A stretch of 64,000 bases of DNA from assembly GCF_025567045.1 (NCBI RefSeq), contig NZ_JAOQJK010000003.1, positions 186,001 to 250,000 of the forward strand. Reading direction: 5' to 3'. The translations under genes were made by a program, and so were the position numbers. The DNA comes from Barnesiella propionica (GTDB taxonomy: Bacteria; Bacteroidota; Bacteroidia; Bacteroidales; Barnesiellaceae). A model generated the notes under the pieces. The model had not been told where the DNA came from. It saw nothing but the letters and a program-made list of their open reading frames with translations, and ran no database searches. Shown here piece after piece: positions 19,170 to 28,558 of the stretch; positions within the stretch are counted from its first letter, which is position 1, and every line of letters begins with the position of its first letter.

Positions 19170-19775
19170 TCATTTTATCCGAAAATCAAGCAGTTTTTCA
19201 TCTCCGATATAGCCTGTCAAATGATCATTAATTTTTACCGGACCTACCCCCGAAGGTGTCCCGGTATATATAAGATCGCCTATTTTAAGAGTAAAAAAAC
19301 GACTTACATACGCAATTATTTCATCTATTGAAAAAATCATATCCTCCGGACTTCCCTGTTGCACGATTACATCATTTACCCGAAGAGAAAACGGAGTATG
19401 CGGGGCCAACGAAGATACGGGAATAAAATTACCTATAACCGCAGAACCGTCAAAACCTTTGGCTATTTCCCACGGGGAACCTTGTTCTCTTTGTCTTTGC
19501 TGAATATCCCTGGCGGTAAAATCTATCCCCACTGTTATTTCATTATAATAACGGTAAGCAAACCGAGCCGCTATATTCTTACCTAAACGGCAAACCTTGA
19601 CAACTAATTCCGCCTCATACTCGATCCGTTGTGAAAAATCAGGTAAAAAGAAAGGTTTTCCGTCTTTTAACAAAGCGGTTTCGGGTTTCAAAAAAATTAC
19701 AGGTTCGGAAGGCATACCCTGCCCCATCTCTTCATTATGATTTTTATAGTTCCAACCTACGGCGATGATCTTCAT
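19170..19775 (-). CDS. Fumarylacetoacetate hydrolase (FAH) family protein
   Basis: 201 residues, a short single-domain FAH protein of the YcgM type. Metal-binding carboxylates are in IEYEAELVVKV and GIDFTARD, and the C-terminal GDLIYTGTPSGVGPV motif is typical. Members act as acylpyruvases or oxaloacetate decarboxylases; which substrate applies here cannot be read from the sequence. It starts 5 bases after the rex stop and lies upstream of porV. Confidence 0.9.
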   Translation of the reverse strand: MKIIAVGWNYKNHNEEMGQGMPSEPVIFLKPETALLKDGKPFFLPDFSQRIEYEAELVVKVCRLGKNIAARFAYRYYNEITVGIDFTARDIQQRQREQGSPWEIAKGFDGSAVIGNFIPVSSLAPHTPFSLRVNDVIVQQGSPEDMIFSIDEIIAYVSRFFTLKIGDLIYTGTPSGVGPVKINDHLTGYIGDEKLLDFRIK

Positions 19776-19780
19776 GAACC

Positions 19781-20431
19781 TTATTTCTTCAAACTGTTAA
19801 GCCGGTTAAACATTACAGCCAAATGAGCATATATGGAAGTGTTCTGGATAACGATATTTTTAGGAACCCGGATACGATACGGAGTAAAATTCCATACAGC
19901 TTTCATCCCTCCGTCAATCATCATCTCGGTCGTCGATTGAGCTTTATCTACAGGAACCGTAAGAATTCCTATCTGGGCTCCGTATTCCTTTTGTTTCCGT
20001 GACAATTCGGAAATATGGAAGACCGGTATCCCATTCACTTCCTTACCTATAATATCGGATCTGACATCAAACCCGGCTACTACTTTCAAGCCGTACTGAG
20101 ACAATCCCGAATCTTGTAACAAAGCTGCACCCAGACTCCCGACTCCAAAAATGAAAGCTTTATGCACAGCCGTAAAACCCAGAAAATTTTCCAAGACATC
20201 CACCAGGGAATTCACTTCATACCCCACACGAGTTTTACCGGATATATTGATAAAAGACAAATCCTTAGCGATCTGAGAAGCATCAACATTGATTTCTTTT
20301 GCGATTTGCGTAGAGGAAACATATTCTTCCCCCCTGTCTTTCAACAGCTTCACATATGCCAAGTACCAAGGAAGCCTCCGTAAAGAAGGTTCCGGTAATT
20401 TGATATTTGATTTCGATTCCAGATCGCTCAT
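19781..20431 (-). CDS. rex: Redox-sensing transcriptional repressor Rex
   Basis: 216 residues. The N-terminal winged helix (residues about 15-80: LPEPSLRRLPWYLAYVK and STQIAKEINVDASQIAKDLS) binds DNA; the C-terminal Rossmann domain (FGVGSLGAALLQ) senses NADH/NAD+. The C-terminal helix that swaps between subunits is present. In other bacteria Rex represses fermentation and anaerobic respiration genes. Its targets here are unknown, and I see no clear Rex operator upstream. It lies between porU and the FAH gene. Confidence 0.95.
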   Translation of the reverse strand: MSDLESKSNIKLPEPSLRRLPWYLAYVKLLKDRGEEYVSSTQIAKEINVDASQIAKDLSFINISGKTRVGYEVNSLVDVLENFLGFTAVHKAFIFGVGSLGAALLQDSGLSQYGLKVVAGFDVRSDIIGKEVNGIPVFHISELSRKQKEYGAQIGILTVPVDKAQSTTEMMIDGGMKAVWNFTPYRIRVPKNIVIQNTSIYAHLAVMFNRLNSLKK

Positions 20432-20538
20432 AAGTCTTTTATTTAAGCAACGTGCAAAAATACAATTTTTTCTTAAATAATTCTGTCTTTATTTCTACAC
20501 TTTAGTTCATATCTGGCCAACCTGAAAAAACGGTATTA

Positions 20539-23500
20539 TCAGGGTTTCAATACAACAAGACGTTTCGATTTTGTCGTCTCCTGTTCTTTGTCTGTAGAAA
20601 CAGAGGCCCTATACAAATAAATTCCGGCTGGAACCCGCGTACCACTTTTATCATTCAAATCCCAAGTCATAGGAGTGGACTTAAACATATCCGCCCGGTT
20701 TTGTTCCTCCTTACTCCATACCTCTACTCCCATCATATTATATACGGAGACTTTAACATACAGCAAAGCATCGGGACGATTATGACGCAAATAAAAATTC
20801 GTAGAACTTTGCGCCGGATTGCAATCGGCATACAAATCGTATATCGTAGGTTTAAGACCTTTTTTAACCTTAAAATCAATAGATGCTTCAGAAGATACAT
20901 TATCGGCGTCCCAGACTTTAAAGGTCAACTTATGATCGCCCTCACTCAACCCGGATAACGGATAAGAAATCGTCCCCTTTCCATATACGCCCAAAGCCGG
21001 CGTAAAATAACTACTAACATCTGAATATACGTCGCTATCGTCTATTTTTATTGTCATATTATGACCTATCGCCGCCGAAGACAAATTTATTCCGACAGGC
21101 GATTCCACCTCCGCTAACAACATCGGGGATTCATTGACCTTATCTCCATTTTGAAAGCTCTCTGAATTCAGATACATATAATTAATGGAAGGACCGTCTT
21201 CTCCATCCTCTGCCGTATCATCCATACCACCCACAATAAACCGGTCTTCACTGCCGTTCCCTTCATTTCCCCGCGAATCGTAAGTATATAAGTTAAAAAG
21301 ACCTGGAGCATCAGCAAAATTGATATCCTTCGGCATCCTGAATGTCACTGTAAATTCCCCGTTCTTAACCGAATCCTGTCCCAAGTATAAACGGTTATCC
21401 CGTTCATTAAAAGTATAAGGAGTACCTTGATCGGCATTACCGTTCGTAGTAACCGACCTCTCTGTATCATACAGAGAAGTACTTATCACACCGGTATAAT
21501 CTGTAGCCTTTTCTTTTTTCGGAGTTAATACTTCTCCTTTGATTGTCACCTGTGCACGGGCACTCAATATTTCCTCCGTATTCTCGATAGATGAACCATT
21601 TATTTCTGTAAGTCTCACCTGATATTCCGGATAGGCAAGTTTCAGAGCGGGATCACCCAGCAAGGAATAATTCAACTTATTACGTGTATCCAACAGAAAC
21701 GAATTACCTTTCCTCTCATTTTTAGCCAGCCGGATAACATCGCCCAAACGATAATGAGTTCCGTCTTCTTTTCTGGTAAAAAGATACTTGATCAACACGC
21801 GATTCCATGCGAGGTTGGAAGAAATCCAAACTACCCGGGTAGAAGTGATAAGAGCGATCGCACCGCCATTAGGATGTAAAAACAACTCTTCTCCGGCAGT
21901 CACATCATCAGAATCAAAACGGCTGAAATCGCAAGTCGACGTTATCATAAAAGGTAAACGCTTTAAATAGAGTTGCCTGATATCGCTCATATTCAGCATA
22001 TCTTCCCCCGTAAGACCTGTCGTATTACCATGTCCTATATAATTATACAAAAGTAAACCGTCGTTCAGCAACTGCATCATTTTCTTCTTCGCCTCGGGAT
22101 AAGCACTCCCTTTCTTTTCAAATGCATCGATATATATTCTATTTGCAAAATAACCGTCATCTTCTTCCAATAATTGCTTTATGGCAATATCCGACTGGCT
22201 CATATGATCTGAATTATTACCATCATCAGCGACAAAACAAACCTGATTTTTCCAAGCACCATAACTTTTATTTTTTACATAAGAATACAATTTATTAACC
22301 GTATTCTTTGCCTCTTCAACCGTTTTTACCGGAAAACGCCCGATTCCTAAACGAACATAATTCGGGGAGGCTACCGGATCAAACTGGGAGTTCGTCGAAC
22401 TATCATCCAGATATCCGAAATAATCGTCTGTAACATATGATTTTTCCTCATACTTTCCTTCTACGGACTGGTAAGTACATAACGCCGGATAATTATTTCG
22501 TTTCACCGTTTCGGTAATTTTCCGGTTATCATAAGAACCGTTACCGAACAACAACAAATATTTCGGCTGCTGCGATTCATCCGCCGCACGGTCATAGAAC
22601 ATCTTCATGAACCTACGGTAAGCTGTCGCATTCACCGCTCCGGAAGAAAACTCATTATAAATAAGCCCCTGCTCTACTACCGAAACTTTCATATTATCTT
22701 CCGTCCGGTGAAGTTCGGCTACACGTTCCGCCTGTTCCTGAAATTCGGCAGGAGTAATGATCACCATTTCCGGTATATCCATGCCATGAAGGTTTTGATT
22801 AGCCACTGTCCCGGCATATCCCGGAGACGGAAAAGAAGACGAAGTATTGAAAGCTACATATTCGCGAAGTCCCGATTCCACAGGAGTAAAACGCATTTTG
22901 CCTTCGGAAAGTGTTCCTTTTATACTCACCGGGGCACAAGGAGTCGTTACGTCCCACACATTAGTAGATTCGGTAGCACCGTCCACCACAAACTGCACGC
23001 TGCCTGCCTGAAGACCATCTGAATTACGAAAGCCCACACTTCCCCCATACAATTGAAGCTTACGTTTATAATTGAAACGAATATAATCCAAGCGAGCTAA
23101 ATAAACGGTACCTCCTCCAATAAAATTCACTTTTATATTTTGCTGTTCACTGTCAACTATAAACTGATGTCGGACAGTAACCATCGTTATAAAATTATAA
23201 GCCAGATTATCCGGGCTCGTTGCCGCAATTACATTCGTAGACAATAATTTTTCATTCTGATGCAATTTAATATTACTGGACGCTGTAGTACGTGCGCCGA
23301 AAGAAACTGTCATTGACAGTGAACTATCATCTACAATACCAGGAAAGGAAAACGGGAAATTCTGAACTGCGGAAAAGCGGAAATCCTCTCCTACAAACAA
23401 ACGCCCTGTTTTTCCGGGAGAGTATAATTCTTTCTCATGTAACTGGTAATCGGGATATTCTGTTATCTCCTTTTTTCCCGTTACATTTCCGGACGTTTTG

Positions 23501-23985
23501 GATTTTAACTCAACCAGAGGAATATCTTTATCGGTCAGAAAATAATAACCTTCATTCGTATACGTATTCTGTGAATGAACATATTCTTTAGAATCATATT
23601 TCCACGAAATCGTACCCTGAGCATAAAACAATAACTTACTATCTCCATATATAAAAGGGATTTGAGGCAGATCGTCTATGTCGTCAGAAGAAAAACTCTC
23701 AGGCAAATCCGCTCCCCCGTATCCATATATCCGTACTTTATATGGATCGGCGAACCCCCAATCTTTTAATAATTTGAAACTTATTTCATGTATGCCCGTA
23801 GATGTGACGCTTATTTTCACCCAACGTCCCGTCGCTAATACCGATTCGTTTGTATAATGCTCGGGATTTAAAGCCCTTGCCGGACAAAAAACAAATAAAA
23901 CGAACAACAATAATACAATAAATCTGGACATAAAAGACACACATATCTTTCTTCCCGGTTCTTCTTCACCTCTATGTTTTTTCAT
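20539..23985 (-). CDS. porU: T9SS C-terminal-signal peptidase PorU (C25 family)
   Basis: About 1148 residues from ATG 23985; 24009 is a GTG that overlaps the -7 promoter box, so it cannot be the true start, and 23931 is a later alternative just before the hydrophobic signal. PorU is the sortase-like enzyme that removes the C-terminal signal of T9SS cargo and attaches it to A-LPS at the cell surface. The gingipain (C25) catalytic pair is present: His652 in YIGHGNTTG and Cys685 in TSTCDF. The last 80 residues form a T9SS-type C-terminal domain ending GIYLYRAS and RLVVLKP. A TATCTTTG -7 box lies at 24009-24016. Length is close to that of the Porphyromonas enzyme. Confidence 0.93.
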   Translation of the reverse strand: MKKHRGEEEPGRKICVSFMSRFIVLLLFVLFVFCPARALNPEHYTNESVLATGRWVKISVTSTGIHEISFKLLKDWGFADPYKVRIYGYGGADLPESFSSDDIDDLPQIPFIYGDSKLLFYAQGTISWKYDSKEYVHSQNTYTNEGYYFLTDKDIPLVELKSKTSGNVTGKKEITEYPDYQLHEKELYSPGKTGRLFVGEDFRFSAVQNFPFSFPGIVDDSSLSMTVSFGARTTASSNIKLHQNEKLLSTNVIAATSPDNLAYNFITMVTVRHQFIVDSEQQNIKVNFIGGGTVYLARLDYIRFNYKRKLQLYGGSVGFRNSDGLQAGSVQFVVDGATESTNVWDVTTPCAPVSIKGTLSEGKMRFTPVESGLREYVAFNTSSSFPSPGYAGTVANQNLHGMDIPEMVIITPAEFQEQAERVAELHRTEDNMKVSVVEQGLIYNEFSSGAVNATAYRRFMKMFYDRAADESQQPKYLLLFGNGSYDNRKITETVKRNNYPALCTYQSVEGKYEEKSYVTDDYFGYLDDSSTNSQFDPVASPNYVRLGIGRFPVKTVEEAKNTVNKLYSYVKNKSYGAWKNQVCFVADDGNNSDHMSQSDIAIKQLLEEDDGYFANRIYIDAFEKKGSAYPEAKKKMMQLLNDGLLLYNYIGHGNTTGLTGEDMLNMSDIRQLYLKRLPFMITSTCDFSRFDSDDVTAGEELFLHPNGGAIALITSTRVVWISSNLAWNRVLIKYLFTRKEDGTHYRLGDVIRLAKNERKGNSFLLDTRNKLNYSLLGDPALKLAYPEYQVRLTEINGSSIENTEEILSARAQVTIKGEVLTPKKEKATDYTGVISTSLYDTERSVTTNGNADQGTPYTFNERDNRLYLGQDSVKNGEFTVTFRMPKDINFADAPGLFNLYTYDSRGNEGNGSEDRFIVGGMDDTAEDGEDGPSINYMYLNSESFQNGDKVNESPMLLAEVESPVGINLSSAAIGHNMTIKIDDSDVYSDVSSYFTPALGVYGKGTISYPLSGLSEGDHKLTFKVWDADNVSSEASIDFKVKKGLKPTIYDLYADCNPAQSSTNFYLRHNRPDALLYVKVSVYNMMGVEVWSKEEQNRADMFKSTPMTWDLNDKSGTRVPAGIYLYRASVSTDKEQETTKSKRLVVLKP

Positions 23986-24195
23986 ATATGATTTATTCCA
24001 ATTTTCCACAAAGATATAATTTTCATTCTAAAAGCATAAGGACATAATAAACTATATTATTGAAAATAACGGACAATATATATCTTTTATTGTAATTATT
24101 TTACATTCTCATTGCTCGTATAATTTGTATAATTGTATAATCTGTCCTACATTTGAAAATTAAACCACCGGAGTAAAACAAACTAATATATCAGA

Positions 24196-24537
24196 ATGAA
24201 AAAGAACGACTGGAAAGAACGGCTGAACATCGTATATTCTACGAATCCTGATTTTTCTTTTGAACGTGAACAAGAAAATATACCAGAAACATTGCCTCCG
24301 GGCAAACAACAACTTCGTATCCAACTGGACAAACGCCACCGAAACGGAAAATCGGTAACACTCATAACAGGATTCCAGGGAAATGATGACGACCTGAAAG
24401 AACTATCTAAAATGCTGAAAACAAAATGCGGCGTAGGAGGTTCCAGCAAAGACGGAGAAATTCTTATTCAAGGTGATTTCAGGCAAAAGGTTCTGGAAAT
24501 ACTGCAAAATACCGGTTATAAAGCACGCATTATATAA
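24196..24537 (+). CDS. SUI1/eIF1-type translation factor (YciH family)
   Basis: 113 residues. The C-terminal part matches the SUI1 fold: RIQLDKRHRNGKSVTLI, then LSKMLKTKCGVGGSSKDGEI and the closing region QGDFRQKVLEILQ. Bacterial YciH proteins resemble eukaryotic eIF1; their role in translation initiation is not settled. It starts a plus-strand pair with the helicase-nuclease gene, which begins 21 bases later. Confidence 0.92.
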   Translation: MKKNDWKERLNIVYSTNPDFSFEREQENIPETLPPGKQQLRIQLDKRHRNGKSVTLITGFQGNDDDLKELSKMLKTKCGVGGSSKDGEILIQGDFRQKVLEILQNTGYKARII

Positions 24538-24558
24538 CATTCACAACACAAATGCTAT

Positions 24559-27500
24559 ATGCTGAATATTTACAGAGCTTCTGCCGGCTCGGGTAAAACC
24601 TACCAGTTAACGCTGGAATACATAAAACTATTGTTAGGATATCGTAAAGAGAACGATAACGGAACGACAGAACTGTCTCTGTATGATAAATACAAAGATG
24701 CGCACAGGCGCATCCTGGCCGTTACTTTCACCAATAAGGCCACAGAAGAGATGAAACGCCGCATCATATCGCAACTTAGCATTTTAGCTCATCATACGAA
24801 CCAATCGGAATATCTCGATGAATTAATAAACATTTTTCATTGCGATGAGGAAAAAATCCGCTTTTGTGCACAGGAAACTCTATATACCTTATTACATGAT
24901 TTCTCTTTCTTCAATATCAGCACTATAGATACATTCTTCCAGCAAACCTTGCGGACCTTTACCCGGGAAGTGGGATTACAAGGAGGATTCGATATAGAAC
25001 TCGACAACAATTACGTTACATCGGCGGCGATAGATAAAATGTTCTCCGAATTGGACGAAGAAGAGCATAAAGAACTGCTGCAATGGCTTTTGAAATACTC
25101 CGAAGAAAAAGTAGAAGGAGGAAAGAGCTGGAATATATATGGTAAAGACAGTGATAAAGGTGATATTAAAGAACTTGCACGCGAACTGACAAAAGAGAAT
25201 TATAAACTGTTCAGGGAATATATATTATCTGTGACCGCCGACAAATCTTTATTCAGAAACTATTTAAAAGAATTAAAAAAAATACGGCTGGATTTCGAGA
25301 AAAGATTACAGGACATAGGAACAACTGCTATCGGCATCATATCCGATGCCGGTTTAAAAACCTCAGATTTCAAGAACGGCGCGACCTCTGGTTGTAATTT
25401 CTTCAACAAAATGGCCGAAAAAAAATGGAACAAAAACATTGTAGAACCGCCCAAAGCACGTTTTACGTCCCTGGAAGACGAAAAGAACAACTGGTTCGTC
25501 AAAACATCTCCCCATAAAGCCGCAATACTATCCATATATCCTTCATTGAACCCCCTCGTCAAAGAGACCCTACTCCTGTTCAATACAGAATATAAAACAT
25601 ACATGACCGCCGTTGAAACATCCAAATACCTTTATGCGCTGGGAATACTGATCGATATAGACAAACGGATCGAGGATTACGAAAAAGAACATAACATACT
25701 CTTGTTGTCCGATACATCTGAAATATTGAACAGTATAATCAATGAAAACGATACTCCGTTTATATATGAAAAAACCGGAACTCAGATCGACCATTTCATG
25801 ATCGATGAATTCCAGGACACCTCACGGCTTCAATGGAAAAATTTTGCACCACTCATTCATGAAAGTCAAAGTCACAATCGCGACAACATGATAGTAGGTG
25901 ATGTAAAACAAAGTATTTACCGATGGAGAAACTCCGACTGGAAATTACTAAACAACGAACTATCCCAGGAATTTTCGCCTTCTCAACGGGTTGATAAAGT
26001 CATGGATACAAACTGGAGAAGCTGCGCGAATATTATACGATTTAATAATGCATTTTTTTATAATGCAGCATCCAGATTGCAAAATAATTTAACCGAAATT
26101 ATTGACCCTAAAGAAAAAAAAATTCCTGCCATAACAGACGCGTATGCGGATATCTATCAAAATATTCCTTCTAAAAAAAGAAATAATGAAGGATATGTAG
26201 AACTGAAAATGCTCGCGGATTCCTCTGAAAATTCATATCAGGAAAATGTACTGCAACGGATACCGGATATATTAAAAGAACTGCAGGACCGAGGAAGAAA
26301 GCTCAAAGATATCGCATTCCTGGTACGAACAGGAAATCAAGGTAAACAAATCGTCGACCTGCTGTTGGATCTCAATGCAAAAAATACCGATGACAAATAC
26401 CGTTTTGATGTAATATCCAATGAGTCTCTTCTATTAAAAAATGCACCCGTTATAAAATTAATTACGGGGATTTTACAATATCTTCAGAATCCAGATAACG
26501 AATTAAACTGCATTCTCGCCTTTTTCGAATATGAAATATCGAGAAAAAAGAGCACAGCAGAAACCGCTATAAAAAATTATTTCCGAAGAAAAGAACATAA
26601 AGAACCTGTTTTCGATAAAGAAGTTTCGGACAGATTAATAGTAATAAGCCAGGAACCTCTATTCGAAATGTGCGAACAAATTATTGAATTATTCACCAAA
26701 AACAGTTTAAAGTCCGAAGAAAACGTATATATACAAGCATTCCAAGATATGATACTGGAATATACGTCATCCCATCCAGCCGATCTCTACTCTTTTCTTC
26801 AATGGTGGAACCATACCGGAAGTTCACGAGCCATCAGCACGCCGGAGTCCCAAGATGCGATACAAGTCATAACGATACATAAATCTAAAGGGCTGGAATT
26901 TAAAACCGTGATCATACCTTTTTGTGATTGGAGTATTGACCACGATACGAACAAAACGAACCTGATATGGTGCCGGACACATGAAGCTCCGTTCAACGAA
27001 TTACCGGTAGTCCCGTTAAAATATGGAAATAATCTGAGTTTAACACAATACGCCGAAGATTATTATCTGGAAAAACTCCATGCATACATTGACAATTTAA
27101 ATCTGGCCTACGTAGCCTTCACCAGGGCACAAGAAGAATTATTTATATTCTCACCTTTTCCTGCTCCCAAAAGTACAACCATAAATATAGGGCACTTATT
27201 ATACGAATGCATTTTTTCCGGCAACACCAACTGCCGCTCACAAGCAACTCAAGCACTGATAACACTAAAAGACTATATAACCGAACAAGAAGATGACGTC
27301 ATTACCCTCACTTTAGGAGAAAAAATATCTCTCGCTCCCCATCCTGCCGAAAAACAAATAAAAGAAAATAAGCTTCCTGAATACTTGACAATTCTTCCCG
27401 GCAAAAGATTACACCTGAGATTACAAGGAAAAAGTCTTTTCCAGGGACAAAATATCCGGGAATACGGGACGCTGATGCATGAATTACTCAGTTCCATTCA

Positions 27501-27876
27501 TTCACATGAAGATATCGGAGAAGTTGTAGACCGGTACACATTATCAGGAATCCTGTCAAAAGAGCAAGCAATAAATGTGAAAAAACAAATTTTTCAATGG
27601 ATATCATCTCCCGAAGTTTCAGAATGGTTCGATCCCCGAAAAGAAATATTGACAGAAACAGGCATCTTACAGAAAGAAGGCAGTTTCTACCGGCCCGACA
27701 GGGTTATAATCGGGAATGATAAGGTCACAGTCATTGACTATAAATTCGGTCAATCGGAAAATTCAAAATATATGAAACAAATCCGCAATTATATAGACCT
27801 GATAAAAAAAATAGGCTATCCGCAAGTCGAAGGAATTATATGGTATCCCGAATCGGGTAAACTTATACGGACATGA
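24559..27876 (+). CDS. UvrD/Rep-family helicase with C-terminal RecB-type nuclease (AddA/RecB-like)
   Basis: 1105 residues. All helicase motifs are visible: Walker A ASAGSGKT (residues 7-14), Ia ILAVTFTNKATEEMKRR, II DEFQDTS, III VGDVKQSIYRWRNSD, V ITIHKSKGLEFKTV and VI LAYVAFTRAQEELF. The C-terminus carries the RecB/Cas4-like nuclease signature (LMHELLSS, RPDRVI, VIDYKFG, then a Tyr in NYIDLI). It probably acts in double-strand-break repair like AddA. No AddB partner follows: the next gene is a ferredoxin on the opposite strand. The stop abuts a strong terminator. Confidence 0.9.
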   Translation: MLNIYRASAGSGKTYQLTLEYIKLLLGYRKENDNGTTELSLYDKYKDAHRRILAVTFTNKATEEMKRRIISQLSILAHHTNQSEYLDELINIFHCDEEKIRFCAQETLYTLLHDFSFFNISTIDTFFQQTLRTFTREVGLQGGFDIELDNNYVTSAAIDKMFSELDEEEHKELLQWLLKYSEEKVEGGKSWNIYGKDSDKGDIKELARELTKENYKLFREYILSVTADKSLFRNYLKELKKIRLDFEKRLQDIGTTAIGIISDAGLKTSDFKNGATSGCNFFNKMAEKKWNKNIVEPPKARFTSLEDEKNNWFVKTSPHKAAILSIYPSLNPLVKETLLLFNTEYKTYMTAVETSKYLYALGILIDIDKRIEDYEKEHNILLLSDTSEILNSIINENDTPFIYEKTGTQIDHFMIDEFQDTSRLQWKNFAPLIHESQSHNRDNMIVGDVKQSIYRWRNSDWKLLNNELSQEFSPSQRVDKVMDTNWRSCANIIRFNNAFFYNAASRLQNNLTEIIDPKEKKIPAITDAYADIYQNIPSKKRNNEGYVELKMLADSSENSYQENVLQRIPDILKELQDRGRKLKDIAFLVRTGNQGKQIVDLLLDLNAKNTDDKYRFDVISNESLLLKNAPVIKLITGILQYLQNPDNELNCILAFFEYEISRKKSTAETAIKNYFRRKEHKEPVFDKEVSDRLIVISQEPLFEMCEQIIELFTKNSLKSEENVYIQAFQDMILEYTSSHPADLYSFLQWWNHTGSSRAISTPESQDAIQVITIHKSKGLEFKTVIIPFCDWSIDHDTNKTNLIWCRTHEAPFNELPVVPLKYGNNLSLTQYAEDYYLEKLHAYIDNLNLAYVAFTRAQEELFIFSPFPAPKSTTINIGHLLYECIFSGNTNCRSQATQALITLKDYITEQEDDVITLTLGEKISLAPHPAEKQIKENKLPEYLTILPGKRLHLRLQGKSLFQGQNIREYGTLMHELLSSIHSHEDIGEVVDRYTLSGILSKEQAINVKKQIFQWISSPEVSEWFDPRKEILTETGILQKEGSFYRPDRVIIGNDKVTVIDYKFGQSENSKYMKQIRNYIDLIKKIGYPQVEGIIWYPESGKLIRT

Positions 27877-27905
27877 AAAAGGCGCATTCAATGAATGCGC
27901 CTTTT
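27877..27905. terminator. Bidirectional terminator between the helicase and ferredoxin genes
   Basis: A perfect 13-base-pair stem with a three-base loop (arms 27877-27889 and 27893-27905) starts at the last base of the helicase gene. U-rich tracts follow on both strands, so it can stop transcription from either side. Confidence 0.85.
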
Positions 27906-27921
27906 CTATTTTTCAACCCGA

Positions 27922-28089
27922 TTATGCTTCGTGGATTGCTTCCTGAGGACATACCGATGCGCAAGAACCGCAATCAATACATTTGTTAGGATCAATTGAA
28001 TAAATATCGCCTTCAGAAATTGCATCCTGAGGACATTCGCTGATGCATGATCCGCATGCAACGCAGTCATCTGTAATTACGTAAGCCAT
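27922..28089 (-). CDS. 2[4Fe-4S] ferredoxin
   Basis: 55 residues from ATG 28089 to the stop at 27922. Two CxxCxxCxxxCP clusters are present: CVACGSCISECP and CIDCGSCASVCP. This is a clostridial-type small electron carrier, probably used with anaerobic oxidoreductases such as pyruvate:ferredoxin oxidoreductase. A -7 box TATTTTTG on the minus strand lies at 28134-28141; the spacing to any TTTG is poor. Confidence 0.95.
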   Translation of the reverse strand: MAYVITDDCVACGSCISECPQDAISEGDIYSIDPNKCIDCGSCASVCPQEAIHEA

Positions 28090-28141
28090 TGTTTAAAATT
28101 TTAAGTGTTATATTTAGTTCTTATATTGTAGCGCAAAAATA

Positions 28142-28558
28142 ATAGTTTTCTTTTTACAAAGAAATAAAAGCTGCTATTTTCTCATAAATTATAACTCTAT
28201 TGATCCCATACAAAACTATTTTTCTTTTTTATTTCATATTCTTTATATTTATATTTTTCTATATAACAAGATGTAAAAAAAAGCTATAATTTGCAAGTTC
28301 TGTAAACTTTAAAAACCAACCTCCAAAAAAAAATACATTTAATATATATAGTATTAGAATTTTCATTATTTTTGCAACGAAGTTTATAAAGCGTTTTTTA
28401 TTATTTTATAAAGAGGTTGCATTATCAGTGGCGACATTGATTTTCTTATATATACAAAACTAAAACAGGAATTCTGTATAAAGTGTTTACATATAAGTCT
28501 TGGTAAAGATGAAAAATGTAACATATAGTAATTTTGATTAATTAAAAGAAATAAGAAC
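28142..28558. other. Intergenic and 5' leader of the exopolysaccharide genes
   Basis: About 420 bases, very AT-rich, without a supported gene. A -7 box TATTTTTG is on the plus strand at 28367-28374, which would give a leader of roughly 180 bases before the dehydratase gene; a second TAATTTTG is at 28529-28536. Neither has a convincing TTTG at the right spacing. I saw no hairpin-plus-U-run terminator and no invertible inverted-repeat pair. Confidence 0.4.

Noticed and set aside
24007..24009. GTG at 24009 as porU start
   Set aside because: It falls inside the -7 promoter box at 24009-24016; ATG 23985 is the better start.
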